DNA of 64,000 nucleotides, from positions 4,536,501 to 4,600,500 of the forward strand of contig NZ_CP102267.1 of NCBI RefSeq assembly GCF_025148125.1, written 5' to 3'. The translations under genes and the position numbers were made by a program. This document shows positions 17,192 through 26,259 of this stretch, in pieces; within the stretch, counting starts at the first letter, position 1, and each line of letters opens with the position of its first letter. Origin of the DNA: Blautia wexlerae DSM 19850. Its GTDB lineage: Bacteria > Bacillota > Clostridia > Lachnospirales > Lachnospiraceae. Below the pieces are notes generated by a model. It saw only the letters and a program-made list of their open reading frames with translations, ran no database searches and was not told the origin of the DNA.

Positions 17192-17317
17192 TTATGGTTT
17201 ATACCACAGCAGGTCAGTTTCCGGCAGATTCATTTTAGACATCTCATTTTCCACGTGAGACTTCTCTGCAATATGATTGTAGACATTCATTGTAATCTGT
17301 GCATCTAAATGTTCTTC
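17192..17317 (-). pseudogene. Tyrosine recombinase (integrase), C-terminal remnant
   Basis: Only about 40 codons remain on the minus strand, reading EEHLDAQITMNVYNHIAEK and ending DLLWYKP with a TAA at 17194-17192. The MNVYNHI segment has the form of the catalytic-tyrosine motif of phage and ICE integrases (typically T-x-x-x-Y-x-H). The Arg-His-x-x-Arg part is missing and an in-frame stop lies just upstream, so it cannot be functional. Its position next to an att-like repeat fits the usual place of an integrase at the end of an integrative element. Confidence 0.7.
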
Positions 17318-17390
17318 GCTCCGCTACGGTCGGTGCTAAACGGATGTCCACATTACTCTGTTTTGTTGTATACTATTCTGCTGTAATATT

Positions 17391-17813
17391 TTATTCTACG
17401 ATCTTACAGTTATCGTTCTTATGTAATACAAGCTCATACTGTGAGATTTGTGTCATTTTCGACTTATTATCCAGATACTTCACAGACACACTGACCTTGC
17501 GGTTATCGCCATCTTTGGTAAAGACAGGGTTTACCAGTTCTGAAAATACATAGTCGCCAGAAACAGGAGCAAGCACTCCGTCTTTGACATAATAGGCAAG
17601 TTCCTTTTCCGCAGCTGTCGGATACAGCTTAAAGAATGTTTCCAAGAAAACGGTAGCGTCCTTGACTGTATCAGAGCTGACACGGACATCGGTTTCCTGT
17701 GCTTTCGGCTCATGCTTCGATTTCTGTACTGCTGGAGCAAGTGTCGGATTCTGGGTAATGGCCATTGCACCGTCCTTATCCACATGAACGGTCACGCTGG
17801 CTGTCATTGGCAT
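17391..17813 (-). pseudogene. TcpC-like conjugative transfer protein (Tn916 Orf13 family), 3' part
   Basis: 140 codons matching the C-terminal domain of TcpC, the conjugation-channel protein of Tn916-type elements. Recognisable segments are VTVHVDKDGAMAITQNPTL, ETFFKLYPTAAEKELAYY, YVFSELVNPVF and KMTQISQYELVLHK. The N-terminal membrane anchor and first domain are absent, and no other transfer gene is nearby. The fragment abuts the truncated pglZ reading frame at about 17813, so two unrelated genes have been joined by deletion or rearrangement. Identification is from remembered family sequence and is strong. Confidence 0.75.
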
Positions 17814-18040
17814 TAAGACTGAACATACTCATTAGTTCTCCGAGCTTCATATAGATTCCGGCAAAACACATTATTCCCAGTCAGCTCAATCACCTTTGCA
17901 TTTTCCAAAACCACTTCATCCAGTTTATCCTCAAATTCCTTATCTTCATCGTACCAGAAAATGATACGACGCTGATAAAACTCAGGCAGAAGTACAGCAA
18001 ATCTGCGATTTAAATCTTGTATTATTTTGTCTGTATCCAT
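17813..18040 (-). pseudogene. BREX phosphatase PglZ, N-terminal remnant
   Basis: A 75-codon frame with an intact start (MDTDKIIQDLNRRF) followed by RRIIFWYDEDKEFEDKL and the AKVIELTGNN strand. This is the characteristic N-terminus of type A PglZ of BREX phage-defence systems, which is normally over 800 residues. After about residue 59 the sequence leaves the family and stops within 16 codons, at the junction with the tcpC fragment. No pglX, brxC, brxL or other BREX gene is in the window, so the system is dead here. Confidence comes from the FWYDEDxEFEDKLDE signature. Confidence 0.72.
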
Positions 18041-18151
18041 GCTGCATTATCTTCCCTCTGTACTTTCAAATATATGGTACTTATCGCTACACCTGCATAA
18101 ATTTCTTCTATAATCATGGTTCTCTTTCCTTCTTTATCCAAGATCTGGTTG

Positions 18152-18180
18152 TTGACAAAAAATAGCTTACCTCATATAAT
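18152..18180 (+). promoter_or_regulatory. Perfect-consensus sigma-A promoter
   Basis: TTGACA (18152-18157) and TATAAT (18175-18180) are separated by exactly 17 nt. No protein-coding gene follows on the plus strand; the only downstream feature is a terminator about 100 nt away. Confidence 0.8.
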
Positions 18181-18186
18181 GAGTAT

Positions 18187-18308
18187 AGGTTTATAGTGCA
18201 TCCGTGATGGTGTCTGTTTACAGATGCTATGTTGCCTGTATTCCAGCTGTCCGGGGTCTCCGTGATGGTGTCTGCTTGCAGATGCTTGAATCACGGGGTC
18301 TTTTTTTG
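18187..18308 (+). ncRNA. Candidate small RNA with two repeated hairpins and a terminator
   Basis: Transcription from the promoter at 18152-18180 would start near 18187. It would end at an intrinsic terminator: CCGTGAT (18270-18276) pairs with ATCACGG (18290-18296), followed by GGTC and seven T (18301-18307). The ~120-nt RNA contains the unit CCGTGATGGTGTCTG twice (from 18212 and 18270), each followed by a TCTG-YTTR-CAGA hairpin. It has no convincing open reading frame. Its last ~18 nt are antisense to the end of the SIR2 gene. The family is not recognised. It could be a regulatory RNA of the defence locus or a stray transcript. Confidence 0.6.
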
Positions 18309-19859
18309 TCCATATTCCAGAAAATCATATATCCTAATCATTCTGTGAAGATTACTACGATTCGGACTATCTAAAGAACTTAAAATATTGTTGTTCTCTG
18401 TAAATATCGCTTGCAAAATACTTCGATACTGATTTACATCTATTTTTTCTTCTGGCATACACCCAAGCAAACGAATTGCCTTCATTAAATTATCTTTTTC
18501 TTGTGTCCATACTTCCCATGCTGTTCTTTCTCCAATTGCAGAACGATTACGTTTAATTGTTGATTCTGTGACAATTTCAGTATATGAATGTGGGGCTTTT
18601 TCTTCTGCCAATTCGCTTTTCATATTAGATTTTGAAATATAATACCACACCGGCAATTTCCAGGAATTTTGTTTTGCAAGCTCTGGATAAACAAATTCTA
18701 ATAATTGCTCGCATGAATATAACGAATCGTGTAAAATAATGTTTCTATACCATTGTTCAGAATTTACTGCTCTTGCTAAACCATATACACCGGTCGTTGT
18801 TAAACCAATCGAAAGTGCAAGCATATTTTCATCAATACGACCATCTTCCAATGAAGCGACCTGCATCGTTGGTCCCGGTTGTTGAGTCAACGCAAACGCA
18901 TAAAGCTCATCCTTAAATCTACGCAATAATTTAACTGGTAAAGCCGCTTTTTTTACAGACAGAGCATCATATAACAGACAAAAATCTGAAAGTGTTATTT
19001 TAGTCATTTCCAGCAATTTACTGCGTATAATCATTGAATGAGAAGTTATCTCACTTCCAATGAAATCCGGATTATATTCAACGAAAATAAATCTTTTTTG
19101 TAAAGTTTCTATTTTATCCAATGGCAAACATTCCACAACATCGCTAAGAATCGCCTGAATATCTGAATCTGAAATAGAGTAACCTATGAAAATAATCGGA
19201 TATTCCATAAAAATCGTCATCAATTTTGCGGCAAGATATTTTCCTTTGTCATAAAATTTCTGATAATCTGCTTTGTTAATGACAATGGATTCTGGATTTT
19301 GTACAGAACCATGAATTTTATAGATTTCCGCAATTCCTTGCAACTGTGAAAATACTAGTTCATCCTGTCCCACAAAAGTTTTATAACCCTCAAAAATATT
19401 CTCGAAAAAGCAATCATAATTTGTTGTAATCACACCGGACAAATTATCTTTTGCAATATTTCTGAGTTTTTCAACTTCATCCGCATAAACAGGATTAACC
19501 GTTGACAGTGAAGCAATATATTCACTTATTTCTGCCTTAAAAGGAGAAACCCCAGTGGAAACTGAACTGTATACTTTTTCTGAATCCGAACGTATTCCTT
19601 CTTCATTATTAAACCAAGCATCATTAAAATCTTTTTCAATATAGCTTGCAACCAATGGAAGTTTTTCTTCTGTATGTTCCGTCTCGCTAGCTTTGTTTTC
19701 ATAAAATCTATAAGCAAACGGATCTTTTTTTACCTTCTCAGCAAAATATGTCAATAAGCCAACCCAGTCTGGTAATCCATAATATCTTCTGGTAATACCA
19801 GAACCTGCAAACAAAAATGGAGTTGTATTAAATCTTGCAACCACTTCTTGTAGTGTCAT
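18291..19859 (-). CDS. SIR2-family protein, probable anti-phage NADase
   Basis: A 522-residue protein with an N-terminal SIR2-like domain: FLFAGSGITRR (residues 16-26, nucleotide loop), TTNYDCFFE (about 145), KIHGSV (about 180) and FIGYSISDSDI (about 225). These are the motifs of the SIR2_2-type NAD-binding domains found in Thoeris, DSR and similar systems, where NAD depletion aborts infection. The C-terminal ~270 residues match no domain I recognise and may sense phage. The gene appears intact, with a GGAG site six bases before the ATG. It lies between BREX and DUF2971-like debris, so a defence role is likely but inferred. Confidence 0.78.
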   Translation of the reverse strand: MTLQEVVARFNTTPFLFAGSGITRRYYGLPDWVGLLTYFAEKVKKDPFAYRFYENKASETEHTEEKLPLVASYIEKDFNDAWFNNEEGIRSDSEKVYSSVSTGVSPFKAEISEYIASLSTVNPVYADEVEKLRNIAKDNLSGVITTNYDCFFENIFEGYKTFVGQDELVFSQLQGIAEIYKIHGSVQNPESIVINKADYQKFYDKGKYLAAKLMTIFMEYPIIFIGYSISDSDIQAILSDVVECLPLDKIETLQKRFIFVEYNPDFIGSEITSHSMIIRSKLLEMTKITLSDFCLLYDALSVKKAALPVKLLRRFKDELYAFALTQQPGPTMQVASLEDGRIDENMLALSIGLTTTGVYGLARAVNSEQWYRNIILHDSLYSCEQLLEFVYPELAKQNSWKLPVWYYISKSNMKSELAEEKAPHSYTEIVTESTIKRNRSAIGERTAWEVWTQEKDNLMKAIRLLGCMPEEKIDVNQYRSILQAIFTENNNILSSLDSPNRSNLHRMIRIYDFLEYGQKKTP

Positions 19860-19933
19860 ATAGTTCTCCTTCCTGTGCTTAAATATTTACATTATTTTAA
19901 TGCTTTTAAATTTTAGACTCAGCGAGTCCAAAA

Positions 19934-20140
19934 TTATTGATAACCTACCACAACACAGCAATATTTTTTTGTTGCTATCTCAACAAGTCTTTGATATTCC
20001 GATGATTTTCTGTTCAATGAATCGCCGCAAATAATCAATGCAGGTTTTATAAACGGAATACTGTCTCCAATTTTTTCTCCATCTGCATCTTCCCTGCTTC
20101 TCTCGTAAATCAATCTCCATTCTTCCTCAAAACAATTTCT
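19934..20140 (-). pseudogene. 3' remnant of a DUF2971-like gene
   Basis: About 68 codons run from an upstream in-frame stop to TAA (19936-19934), reading FEEEWRLIYERSRED ... IPFIKPALIICGDS ... LVEIATKKYCCVVV. The EEEWRLIYE and following strand pattern resemble the C-terminus of DUF2971 proteins, common in defence islands. There is no start codon or ribosome site, so it is debris. Confidence 0.5.
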
Positions 20141-20168
20141 TTAAGTCTCCAAAATCTATACTCTTATT

Positions 20169-20237
20169 TTACCCCAACTCTTTCATTCTGCCTACTGTTA
20201 TTTCATGTTCACATACAATAATGAGGTCGCAATCCAT
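20169..20237 (-). pseudogene. Short repeated coding remnant, copy 1
   Basis: 22 codons (MDCDLIIVCEHEITVGRMK, then ELG and stop). A diverged copy with a nonsense codon (VECDLIVV, stop, EYKIAVGRTRKIG) lies at 30704-30772. Both look like the tail of the same unidentified gene. Confidence 0.45.
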
Positions 20238-20269
20238 AGGGTTTTCTGAAATGTTTGATGTTAACGTTA

Positions 20270-21601
20270 TTATTTTTCTCTGAGATACCGTTTTAATAAG
20301 AACGTACAGAAATATGGAAATGTATAAATCCCGTCTTCTATTCCAACATTGCTGTCTGCAAGTTTTATTCCCCAGTGAATATCTCCATAAGAATCACCGG
20401 ATATCAATTGCCTCAATGACTTAGACCGGTTCCTGTTCGCCTTCACTTCTACCGGAACCAGCTCGTCTTTTGTCCTTACAAAAAAATCTTCTTCCAAGGT
20501 AGCATTTTCTTTTTTATAATAATATAGTCCAAGCCCCTGTTTCACAAACGCCTCTGCTACGAAATTTTCATATAGGGCACCTTTGTATACTCCAAGATTT
20601 TTATTCGCCCGAAGATCTTCTTGTGCTTCTTCATCTAATGAAGCAATCAACAATCCTGTATCTGGATAATAGATTTTGAATTTTGAGTCATCATAGTTTC
20701 CCTTTAATGGAAGCTCCGGATACTGCAGACAATAACATACAGAAATCACACCTGCATCTTCGAGCCAGGTTATACATCCCATATATTCTCGACTTCTGGC
20801 TTTTTTGTCTATTTTACTTAATTGAAATTTTTTATTTTCTTTTGCAAGCTGTACAGGTACGTTCCGATAGACACTTACAATTTTAGTCTGATCCAGACCT
20901 TCAGCGTATTTTCTGATATCCTCTTCATAATCCATCTGGATCTGTCTCTGGATTTCCAGAGTATCTGTAAAAAGATTTTTTTCAATATATACTTTTACTA
21001 CTGCAGGCATACCGCCAAGTACACAATATTCCAAAAACAATTTTTTATAGACTGATAATTCGGTTTCTGAAAATGGAGTTCCTGTCTGCATATGTTGCAA
21101 GATATCTTCAATGTGCTTCTCCGAGTATCCTTTCGCCCACAGAAATTCTTCAAAGTCCATCGAAAACATTTCATAATCTGTTTTATATCCCACACTGTTG
21201 CTATGAATTTTTCTGTAATTGATTCCAAGCAAGAAACCACTGCATATGACATCAAATCTTCCATCTATCCGGAAGGACTTCAAGGCAGTTGCAATATCCG
21301 GAAACTCCTGTAATTCATCAAAAATAATCACAGTGTCACCTGCTATAAATCTTTTTGATGTATCTATCATAGAAATATTTTTTATAATATCTTCAACAGC
21401 ATATCCGTCACTTAATATTGTTTTATATTTAGGTTCCAGAACAAAATTAATACTCACAATATTACTGTAATTTTGTTCTGCAAAATGATTAATAGATTCC
21501 GTTTTTCCAATCTGCCTTGCACCTTTTATAATTAACGGAAGTCTTTCTTCATTTTTTTTCCACTCCAGCAGGTACTCATCTATCTTTCTTTTTAAATACA
21601 T
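20270..21601 (-). CDS. AAA ATPase with DUF4143-type C-terminus
   Basis: A 443-residue protein of the large DUF4143/AAA_14 group. Walker A is GARQIGKTE (Lys33) and Walker B VIIFDELQEF (about 95-104). The C-terminal part has LYYYKKENATLEEDFFV then VPVEVKANRNRS, the E-V-K core of a PD-(D/E)XK nuclease-like domain. The ATG at 21601 has AAAGGAGG upstream and replaces an earlier in-frame start. These ATPases are frequent, often strain-variable genes of unknown function in gut bacteria. It may belong with the defence cargo or be a solitary accessory gene. Confidence 0.82.
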   Translation of the reverse strand: MYLKRKIDEYLLEWKKNEERLPLIIKGARQIGKTESINHFAEQNYSNIVSINFVLEPKYKTILSDGYAVEDIIKNISMIDTSKRFIAGDTVIIFDELQEFPDIATALKSFRIDGRFDVICSGFLLGINYRKIHSNSVGYKTDYEMFSMDFEEFLWAKGYSEKHIEDILQHMQTGTPFSETELSVYKKLFLEYCVLGGMPAVVKVYIEKNLFTDTLEIQRQIQMDYEEDIRKYAEGLDQTKIVSVYRNVPVQLAKENKKFQLSKIDKKARSREYMGCITWLEDAGVISVCYCLQYPELPLKGNYDDSKFKIYYPDTGLLIASLDEEAQEDLRANKNLGVYKGALYENFVAEAFVKQGLGLYYYKKENATLEEDFFVRTKDELVPVEVKANRNRSKSLRQLISGDSYGDIHWGIKLADSNVGIEDGIYTFPYFCTFLLKRYLREK

Positions 21602-21831
21602 AGAACCGCCTCCTTTCTTCAAAGCTATCACGTTTTATGAGCCTTTTTCAATCTTTTTTTCACGTTTTATTAGCTTTTATTCATAATATTTTCATGTTTT
21701 TATACAAAAAACGACGTGAACCACTTTTCTTGACTACCTTTATTTTTATTTCTATACGTTAAGTCCCCACCACCCACTGCTCATTGCTTTTCGTAATCGC
21801 GCAGAGTGCTTATTTGATTCAGTAAAAAAAT

Positions 21832-21885
21832 AAATGCAACCCCTATATCTCTTTTTTCCTGCTTACAGATATAGAGGCTGCATTT
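21832..21885 (-). terminator. Terminator of the two-component operon
   Basis: AAATGCAGCCTCTATATCT pairs with AGATATAGGGGTTGCATTT on the minus strand, followed by ATTTTTTTAC. Confidence 0.85.
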
Positions 21886-21986
21886 GCCTTTACATTTATT
21901 TGTATGTAGAGTTGCAAAATCGTCATTATAAAGTCGACTATCCTTATACTTATAAAATACTATACAAAGTTGCAACATAGTAATAC

Positions 21987-23561
21987 TTAAAAATAAGTTG
22001 TAATTTTCCGATATTCTGCCGGTGTCATATTCATCTGTCCAGTAAAAACCCGGGTAAAATATTGTAGATTGGGATATCCTACCTGTTCTGCTATCTGAGT
22101 AATCTTTAAATTAGACGAACGTAATAATTTTTTTGCCTTCTCCAAACGCAGTTCTGCAAGAATTTCAGAAAATTTTCTTCCGGTAGCCTGTTTGATAAAA
22201 CGACTGATATACGAAGGATTTCTGTTTACATGTTCTGAAACATTTGTCAGACCGATTGGTTGTGAAAAATTATCATTCAGATATTTATAAATTTGCTGGA
22301 TTAGCTGATTCTGATCATTATTATGCATACTTTGAATATTATCTGCAATATACTCCAGCCAATATTTCATATAGTCTGCTTTTGTCTTTCTTTCCGATTG
22401 TACATGAATCTGTTGCTCAAATGATTCCGTAATCTTATTTTTGCTTTCCTTATCCAATGGAATTCCTGAAAGAAATAAAAATATATTGGCACCTATCAAC
22501 TCCATGATATTGTTAAAATATTTTTCTGTCTCTTTCTCTGTCTCATTGATAATCTTCTGCATCTGTTCGAATATTTTTTTCTTATTACCGGATCGAAGAT
22601 ATCTGATCAGTTCTGTAATTGCTTCTGTAACATCGAAAAAGTCATTTTCCTTATATTCCATCGGTAAATCCTGATATGAAAGCAACTGCGTACATCCCGT
22701 ATCTTTTCCGTATTCCAGACATTTCAACACTTCCTTTTTCATCTGTTGAATATCAGACAGATTTTCAGAATAATGGCTGACAGCTATCATACAATCCAGT
22801 GGCTGCAACTGGGCCAGTTCTCTTCTGATCAGCTCTAATTTACTGCAGAATTTCCACAGTGTCTTTTCTTCTGTTGGCCAGATCATATAAAAGATACCAC
22901 CATGTTCCAGTGCCAGTATCTCTTTAAATTTTTTCAGAAAAAATTCATGGATTATATAACTGTAATAGCTCTCTTCTTCCAAAGGCATATGATTCCTGTC
23001 ATATGTAACAGCCACCACTCTATATCCGTTTATTGCAATCCGCAGCTTCTGCTTTTGCAGTTCCATCTGTTTTTCTGAAAAAATTACAGGTTGAAAAAAG
23101 AGTTTTTCCACAAATTGTTGTCTGATCAGCTCCTGATTTTTAACAAAATAATCCTGGAAAATCTGATACATTTCCGTATGTTTTTGTTCTGCATGAAATG
23201 CACTAATCGCTCGATTTAAGCACTTGATTGCTTCCTGTTCATCTACGGGCTTTAAAAGATAGTCAAAAACTTTATACTCTATTCCATATCTGGCATATTC
23301 AAACTCTGCATATCCAGTCAGAAAAACAATTTTTGCTCCATAATCCATTTGATTGATCTGCTTTGCCAGATCGATTCCAGTGATGCCCGGCATACGAATA
23401 TCTGTCAAAATAACCCCAGGTTTTTCCTGTTCAATATAATCCAATGCCATCTGTGCATCTGTAAAAGCACAAACCGTATGCATACCCCGTAGTCCCGTTT
23501 CCATGATCCTTTTTAATTTGTCTGATATCAATGGTTCATCATCTATAATTACCACTTTCAT
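21987..23561 (-). CDS. YesN-type response regulator (receiver plus AraC helix-turn-helix)
   Basis: A 524-residue regulator. The receiver domain (1-120) has the acidic pair IIDDEP, phospho-acceptor D in GVILTDIRMPG (about residue 55) and the KPVDE lysine. A long middle region follows, and the C-terminus is an AraC-type double helix-turn-helix (LTNVSEHVNRNPSYISRFIK; LKITQIAEQVGYPNLQYFTR). It overlaps the partner kinase gene by 23 bp. YesMN systems usually control an adjacent carbohydrate ABC importer, here 26260-29323. The stimulus is unknown. Confidence 0.93.
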   Translation of the reverse strand: MKVVIIDDEPLISDKLKRIMETGLRGMHTVCAFTDAQMALDYIEQEKPGVILTDIRMPGITGIDLAKQINQMDYGAKIVFLTGYAEFEYARYGIEYKVFDYLLKPVDEQEAIKCLNRAISAFHAEQKHTEMYQIFQDYFVKNQELIRQQFVEKLFFQPVIFSEKQMELQKQKLRIAINGYRVVAVTYDRNHMPLEEESYYSYIIHEFFLKKFKEILALEHGGIFYMIWPTEEKTLWKFCSKLELIRRELAQLQPLDCMIAVSHYSENLSDIQQMKKEVLKCLEYGKDTGCTQLLSYQDLPMEYKENDFFDVTEAITELIRYLRSGNKKKIFEQMQKIINETEKETEKYFNNIMELIGANIFLFLSGIPLDKESKNKITESFEQQIHVQSERKTKADYMKYWLEYIADNIQSMHNNDQNQLIQQIYKYLNDNFSQPIGLTNVSEHVNRNPSYISRFIKQATGRKFSEILAELRLEKAKKLLRSSNLKITQIAEQVGYPNLQYFTRVFTGQMNMTPAEYRKITTYF

Positions 23562-25314
23562 ATCCTTTTTCCCCCTTTGTTTTGGGAATACAGATGGTTA
23601 CTGCTGTCCCCGATGGCTTTACATGTTCCACAGTCAAACCATATTCCTTTCCGTACAGTAGCAAAAGTCTTTGCTGAATATTAAAGATACCAATGTGTTC
23701 CTTCTCTTTCAGTATTCCATTTTCTCTTATTTCTTCCAGCTGTCTGATAATAGTTTCCGGCATCCCATTTCCATTATCTTTTACAGTAATATAAATTGCA
23801 TCTTCCGTTTCCTTCCCGGTTACTGCTATCATTCCTGTTTCTTTCAATTCTGAAACCCCATGGACAATTGCATTTTCCAAAAGCGGCTGTATCATCAGCT
23901 TTGGAATGTAATATTCATATAATTGTTCCGGTATTTCTACCAGACAGATAATATGTTCCTGAAAGCGCATTTTCTGAATATACAAATATTGATTTACATA
24001 CTTTAATTCTTCTTCAATCTTTAAAAACTGTGCCCCTTTAATAGACATTCTCATAATGCTTCCAAGAGATGTTACCGTCTTTTTAACTTCCGTAGTCTTA
24101 CCCATATCAGCAAGACTATTAATACAGTCTAATGTATTATATAGAAAGTGTGGGTTAATCTGAGCCTGAAGAGATTCAATCTGGGCATCTTTCATTAACA
24201 ACTGCTGTTTATATACCTGCTGAATCAGCAAGTCAATTCTTTCCAACATCGCATTATAAACATTTGCCAGTTCTCTAAATTCATCATTGGAATCAACCTC
24301 AACATACGCATTGGAATTTATCTCTGTAGTCTGACGTAATTTTACAATAAATTTCTGAATCTGTTCTGCAATTTTAGCCGCAGTTATGAATAATGCAATT
24401 GAAATAATTGAAATTGCAGCCAAAATCATCACCATCTCTTTGAAGAAAATTTTATATACACTCTTAAAAAGCAGATTTTTATCCAAAATTCCTACAAGAC
24501 TACACCCATCATATTGAAGATTATATCTGATAATTTTATAATTTCCAGATGGTTCTTTCAAAATGGTTTTACATTTATCATCAGATAAATTTGAACCATT
24601 AACCAGAATATTATTTTCTGAATCCAATATGAGAATAGCGTTCACATCTCTATCCTCTCCTGTCTGTATGATTTTTTCCATACCCGTTTTGTCAATATCC
24701 ATCATCAGAAATCCGATTTTTTCATCACTTTTTTCTATTTGGGGAACGTAGATATTTCTTGCAAAAGTAATCATATTTTTCCTCACGGGATTTATACGAA
24801 GCACCGGCTTTCCATGCTTTTCTTCTGCTGCTTCTTTCAGTATTTCTGCAAAATCATTTGTCTGTTCTATTGTATTATAATAAATTGCATTATTAATATA
24901 TAATTCGTTAAACTTATTATAAATACACACATTCATTAACGCATCCTGATTATTTGTAATAAGAGATCCTATCTGATAAGAAATCATATCAGTCAGTTTT
25001 TCCTGCTCTTCAACACTTAATACACTTTGACGGGTATTTAAATATTCCTGCACTTCATTTGTATAATATAAAAATTTTATGGTAGCCTGATTATAATTAT
25101 CTAATAATGTATTAACCAGCTTCTTTTTTTCCATAACATTCTGTTCTGTCTGATCATATACCATCTGCTTCATCTGATCAAACATAATAACTGTAGTACT
25201 ATAAAAAATTAAAAAATATCCTAAAACAACAAATGGGAGACAGGAAATAAGTAATTTATTTCGAATCGTTAATTTTCCATAAAACTTATATAATCGTCCT
25301 TTTTTTTCCTTCAT
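23539..25314 (-). CDS. YesM-type sensor histidine kinase
   Basis: A 591-residue membrane kinase: transmembrane helix about residues 20-40, an extracellular sensor domain, a second helix about 295-312, HAMP, then the His_kinase domain with the phospho-acceptor in LQAQINPHFLYNTLDCINSL. The ATPase follows, with N box PLLENAIVHG and G box DNGNGMP. It lies upstream of and overlaps the YesN-type regulator. It probably monitors the sugar carried by the adjacent ABC system. Confidence 0.93.
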   Translation of the reverse strand: MKEKKGRLYKFYGKLTIRNKLLISCLPFVVLGYFLIFYSTTVIMFDQMKQMVYDQTEQNVMEKKKLVNTLLDNYNQATIKFLYYTNEVQEYLNTRQSVLSVEEQEKLTDMISYQIGSLITNNQDALMNVCIYNKFNELYINNAIYYNTIEQTNDFAEILKEAAEEKHGKPVLRINPVRKNMITFARNIYVPQIEKSDEKIGFLMMDIDKTGMEKIIQTGEDRDVNAILILDSENNILVNGSNLSDDKCKTILKEPSGNYKIIRYNLQYDGCSLVGILDKNLLFKSVYKIFFKEMVMILAAISIISIALFITAAKIAEQIQKFIVKLRQTTEINSNAYVEVDSNDEFRELANVYNAMLERIDLLIQQVYKQQLLMKDAQIESLQAQINPHFLYNTLDCINSLADMGKTTEVKKTVTSLGSIMRMSIKGAQFLKIEEELKYVNQYLYIQKMRFQEHIICLVEIPEQLYEYYIPKLMIQPLLENAIVHGVSELKETGMIAVTGKETEDAIYITVKDNGNGMPETIIRQLEEIRENGILKEKEHIGIFNIQQRLLLLYGKEYGLTVEHVKPSGTAVTICIPKTKGEKGYESGNYR

Positions 25315-25348
25315 CTCTTTTTAGTACCTCTCTTACAAACAGGAATCC

Positions 25349-25382
25349 CCGGTATAGCGCATATATCATGCGTCTATACCGG
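25349..25382 (-). terminator. Terminator between the hydrolase and two-component genes
   Basis: CCGGTATAG and CTATACCGG flank a further GCGCATATATCATGCG stem. It lies directly after the metallo-beta-lactamase-fold gene on the minus strand and separates the ABC operon from the kinase operon. Confidence 0.6.
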
Positions 25383-25390
25383 AGATTGAT

Positions 25391-26239
25391 TCAGCAGATT
25401 CTATCTTCTGTATATAACACAGAAGCTAAAGCCTTTTGGTAAAAATACACTTCGCTCTTTGTCATACCACACTCTTCTTTTTCTCCAAGCAAATGCTTTT
25501 CTAATATTTCCTGAATACAGGCAATCTGGTCATCTATATAGATGCTTCCGATTGGTCGAAGATAATGACCCGGAAAAATAAGTTCATATGAATTTCTTAA
25601 TTGAGCTAATTTTTTCAATGATTCCAAATATGTACTCATTGTATCAGAAAACGTATCAAACATCAATACTGGCGTACTTACAACAGTATCTCCGGAAAAT
25701 AGTAATCTGTATTTTCTGTCTAATAAACAAATTCCATCTTTAGTATGTCCTGGTGTATCCAAAACCTCCAAATCTCTATTTCCAAGATGGAAAACAAATC
25801 CTTCTTCTATTCCTTTCATCTCAAAGTCACCCATAATTGATGCATCAAATTCCAGGCTTGCTTCATAATTGTATTCTGGACGGGCTTCCTGTGAACGGAA
25901 AAATTCCTTACGTGACTGCAGATTATTCTGTTCCTGAATAACCGGAATTGCTTTTTTATGTGCATAAACCATTGAAAAGCGCCCATTTCCACCCACATGG
26001 TCATAATGATGATGCGTATTTACTACATCATAAGGCAGATGAGTCATTGTTTCTACTACTGACCGTATATTTCCTATTCCAATGCCAGTATCAATCAATA
26101 AGGCTCTTTCCGTTCCAATAATCAAATACATAATATCTATACCAAACTCATCAATTGCCCATACATCCCTTGATACCTGCTGAAGTGTAAAACCGTTTAT
26201 CTTTTTTATGTTCATATTATCTTCATAAAATGTGCTCAT
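25391..26239 (-). CDS. Metallo-beta-lactamase-fold hydrolase
   Basis: A 282-residue MBL-superfamily enzyme with the metal motif HHHYDH (T-H-x-H-x-D-H), the downstream GHTKDG and SGDTV ligands, and a final FPGHYLRP histidine. There is no signal peptide, so it is cytosolic. The ATG at 26239 follows AGGAGAAG. It is the last gene of an ABC sugar-transporter operon where a glycoside hydrolase would normally be expected. It could be a lactonase, phosphodiesterase or thioester hydrolase acting on the imported compound; sequence does not decide. Confidence 0.88.
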   Translation of the reverse strand: MSTFYEDNMNIKKINGFTLQQVSRDVWAIDEFGIDIMYLIIGTERALLIDTGIGIGNIRSVVETMTHLPYDVVNTHHHYDHVGGNGRFSMVYAHKKAIPVIQEQNNLQSRKEFFRSQEARPEYNYEASLEFDASIMGDFEMKGIEEGFVFHLGNRDLEVLDTPGHTKDGICLLDRKYRLLFSGDTVVSTPVLMFDTFSDTMSTYLESLKKLAQLRNSYELIFPGHYLRPIGSIYIDDQIACIQEILEKHLLGEKEECGMTKSEVYFYQKALASVLYTEDRIC

Positions 26240-26259
26240 CTTTACTTCTCCTGTCTTTT

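Noticed and set aside
17075..17308. Plus-strand 77-codon frame at the left edge of the block
   Set aside because: It is the reverse strand of the integrase remnant and att-like repeats, with no ribosome site or domain.
18212..18296. Possible mini CRISPR array from the repeated CCGTGATGGTGTCTG unit
   Set aside because: Only two copies, 58 bp apart, each part of a hairpin, with no cas gene; better explained as a structured RNA.
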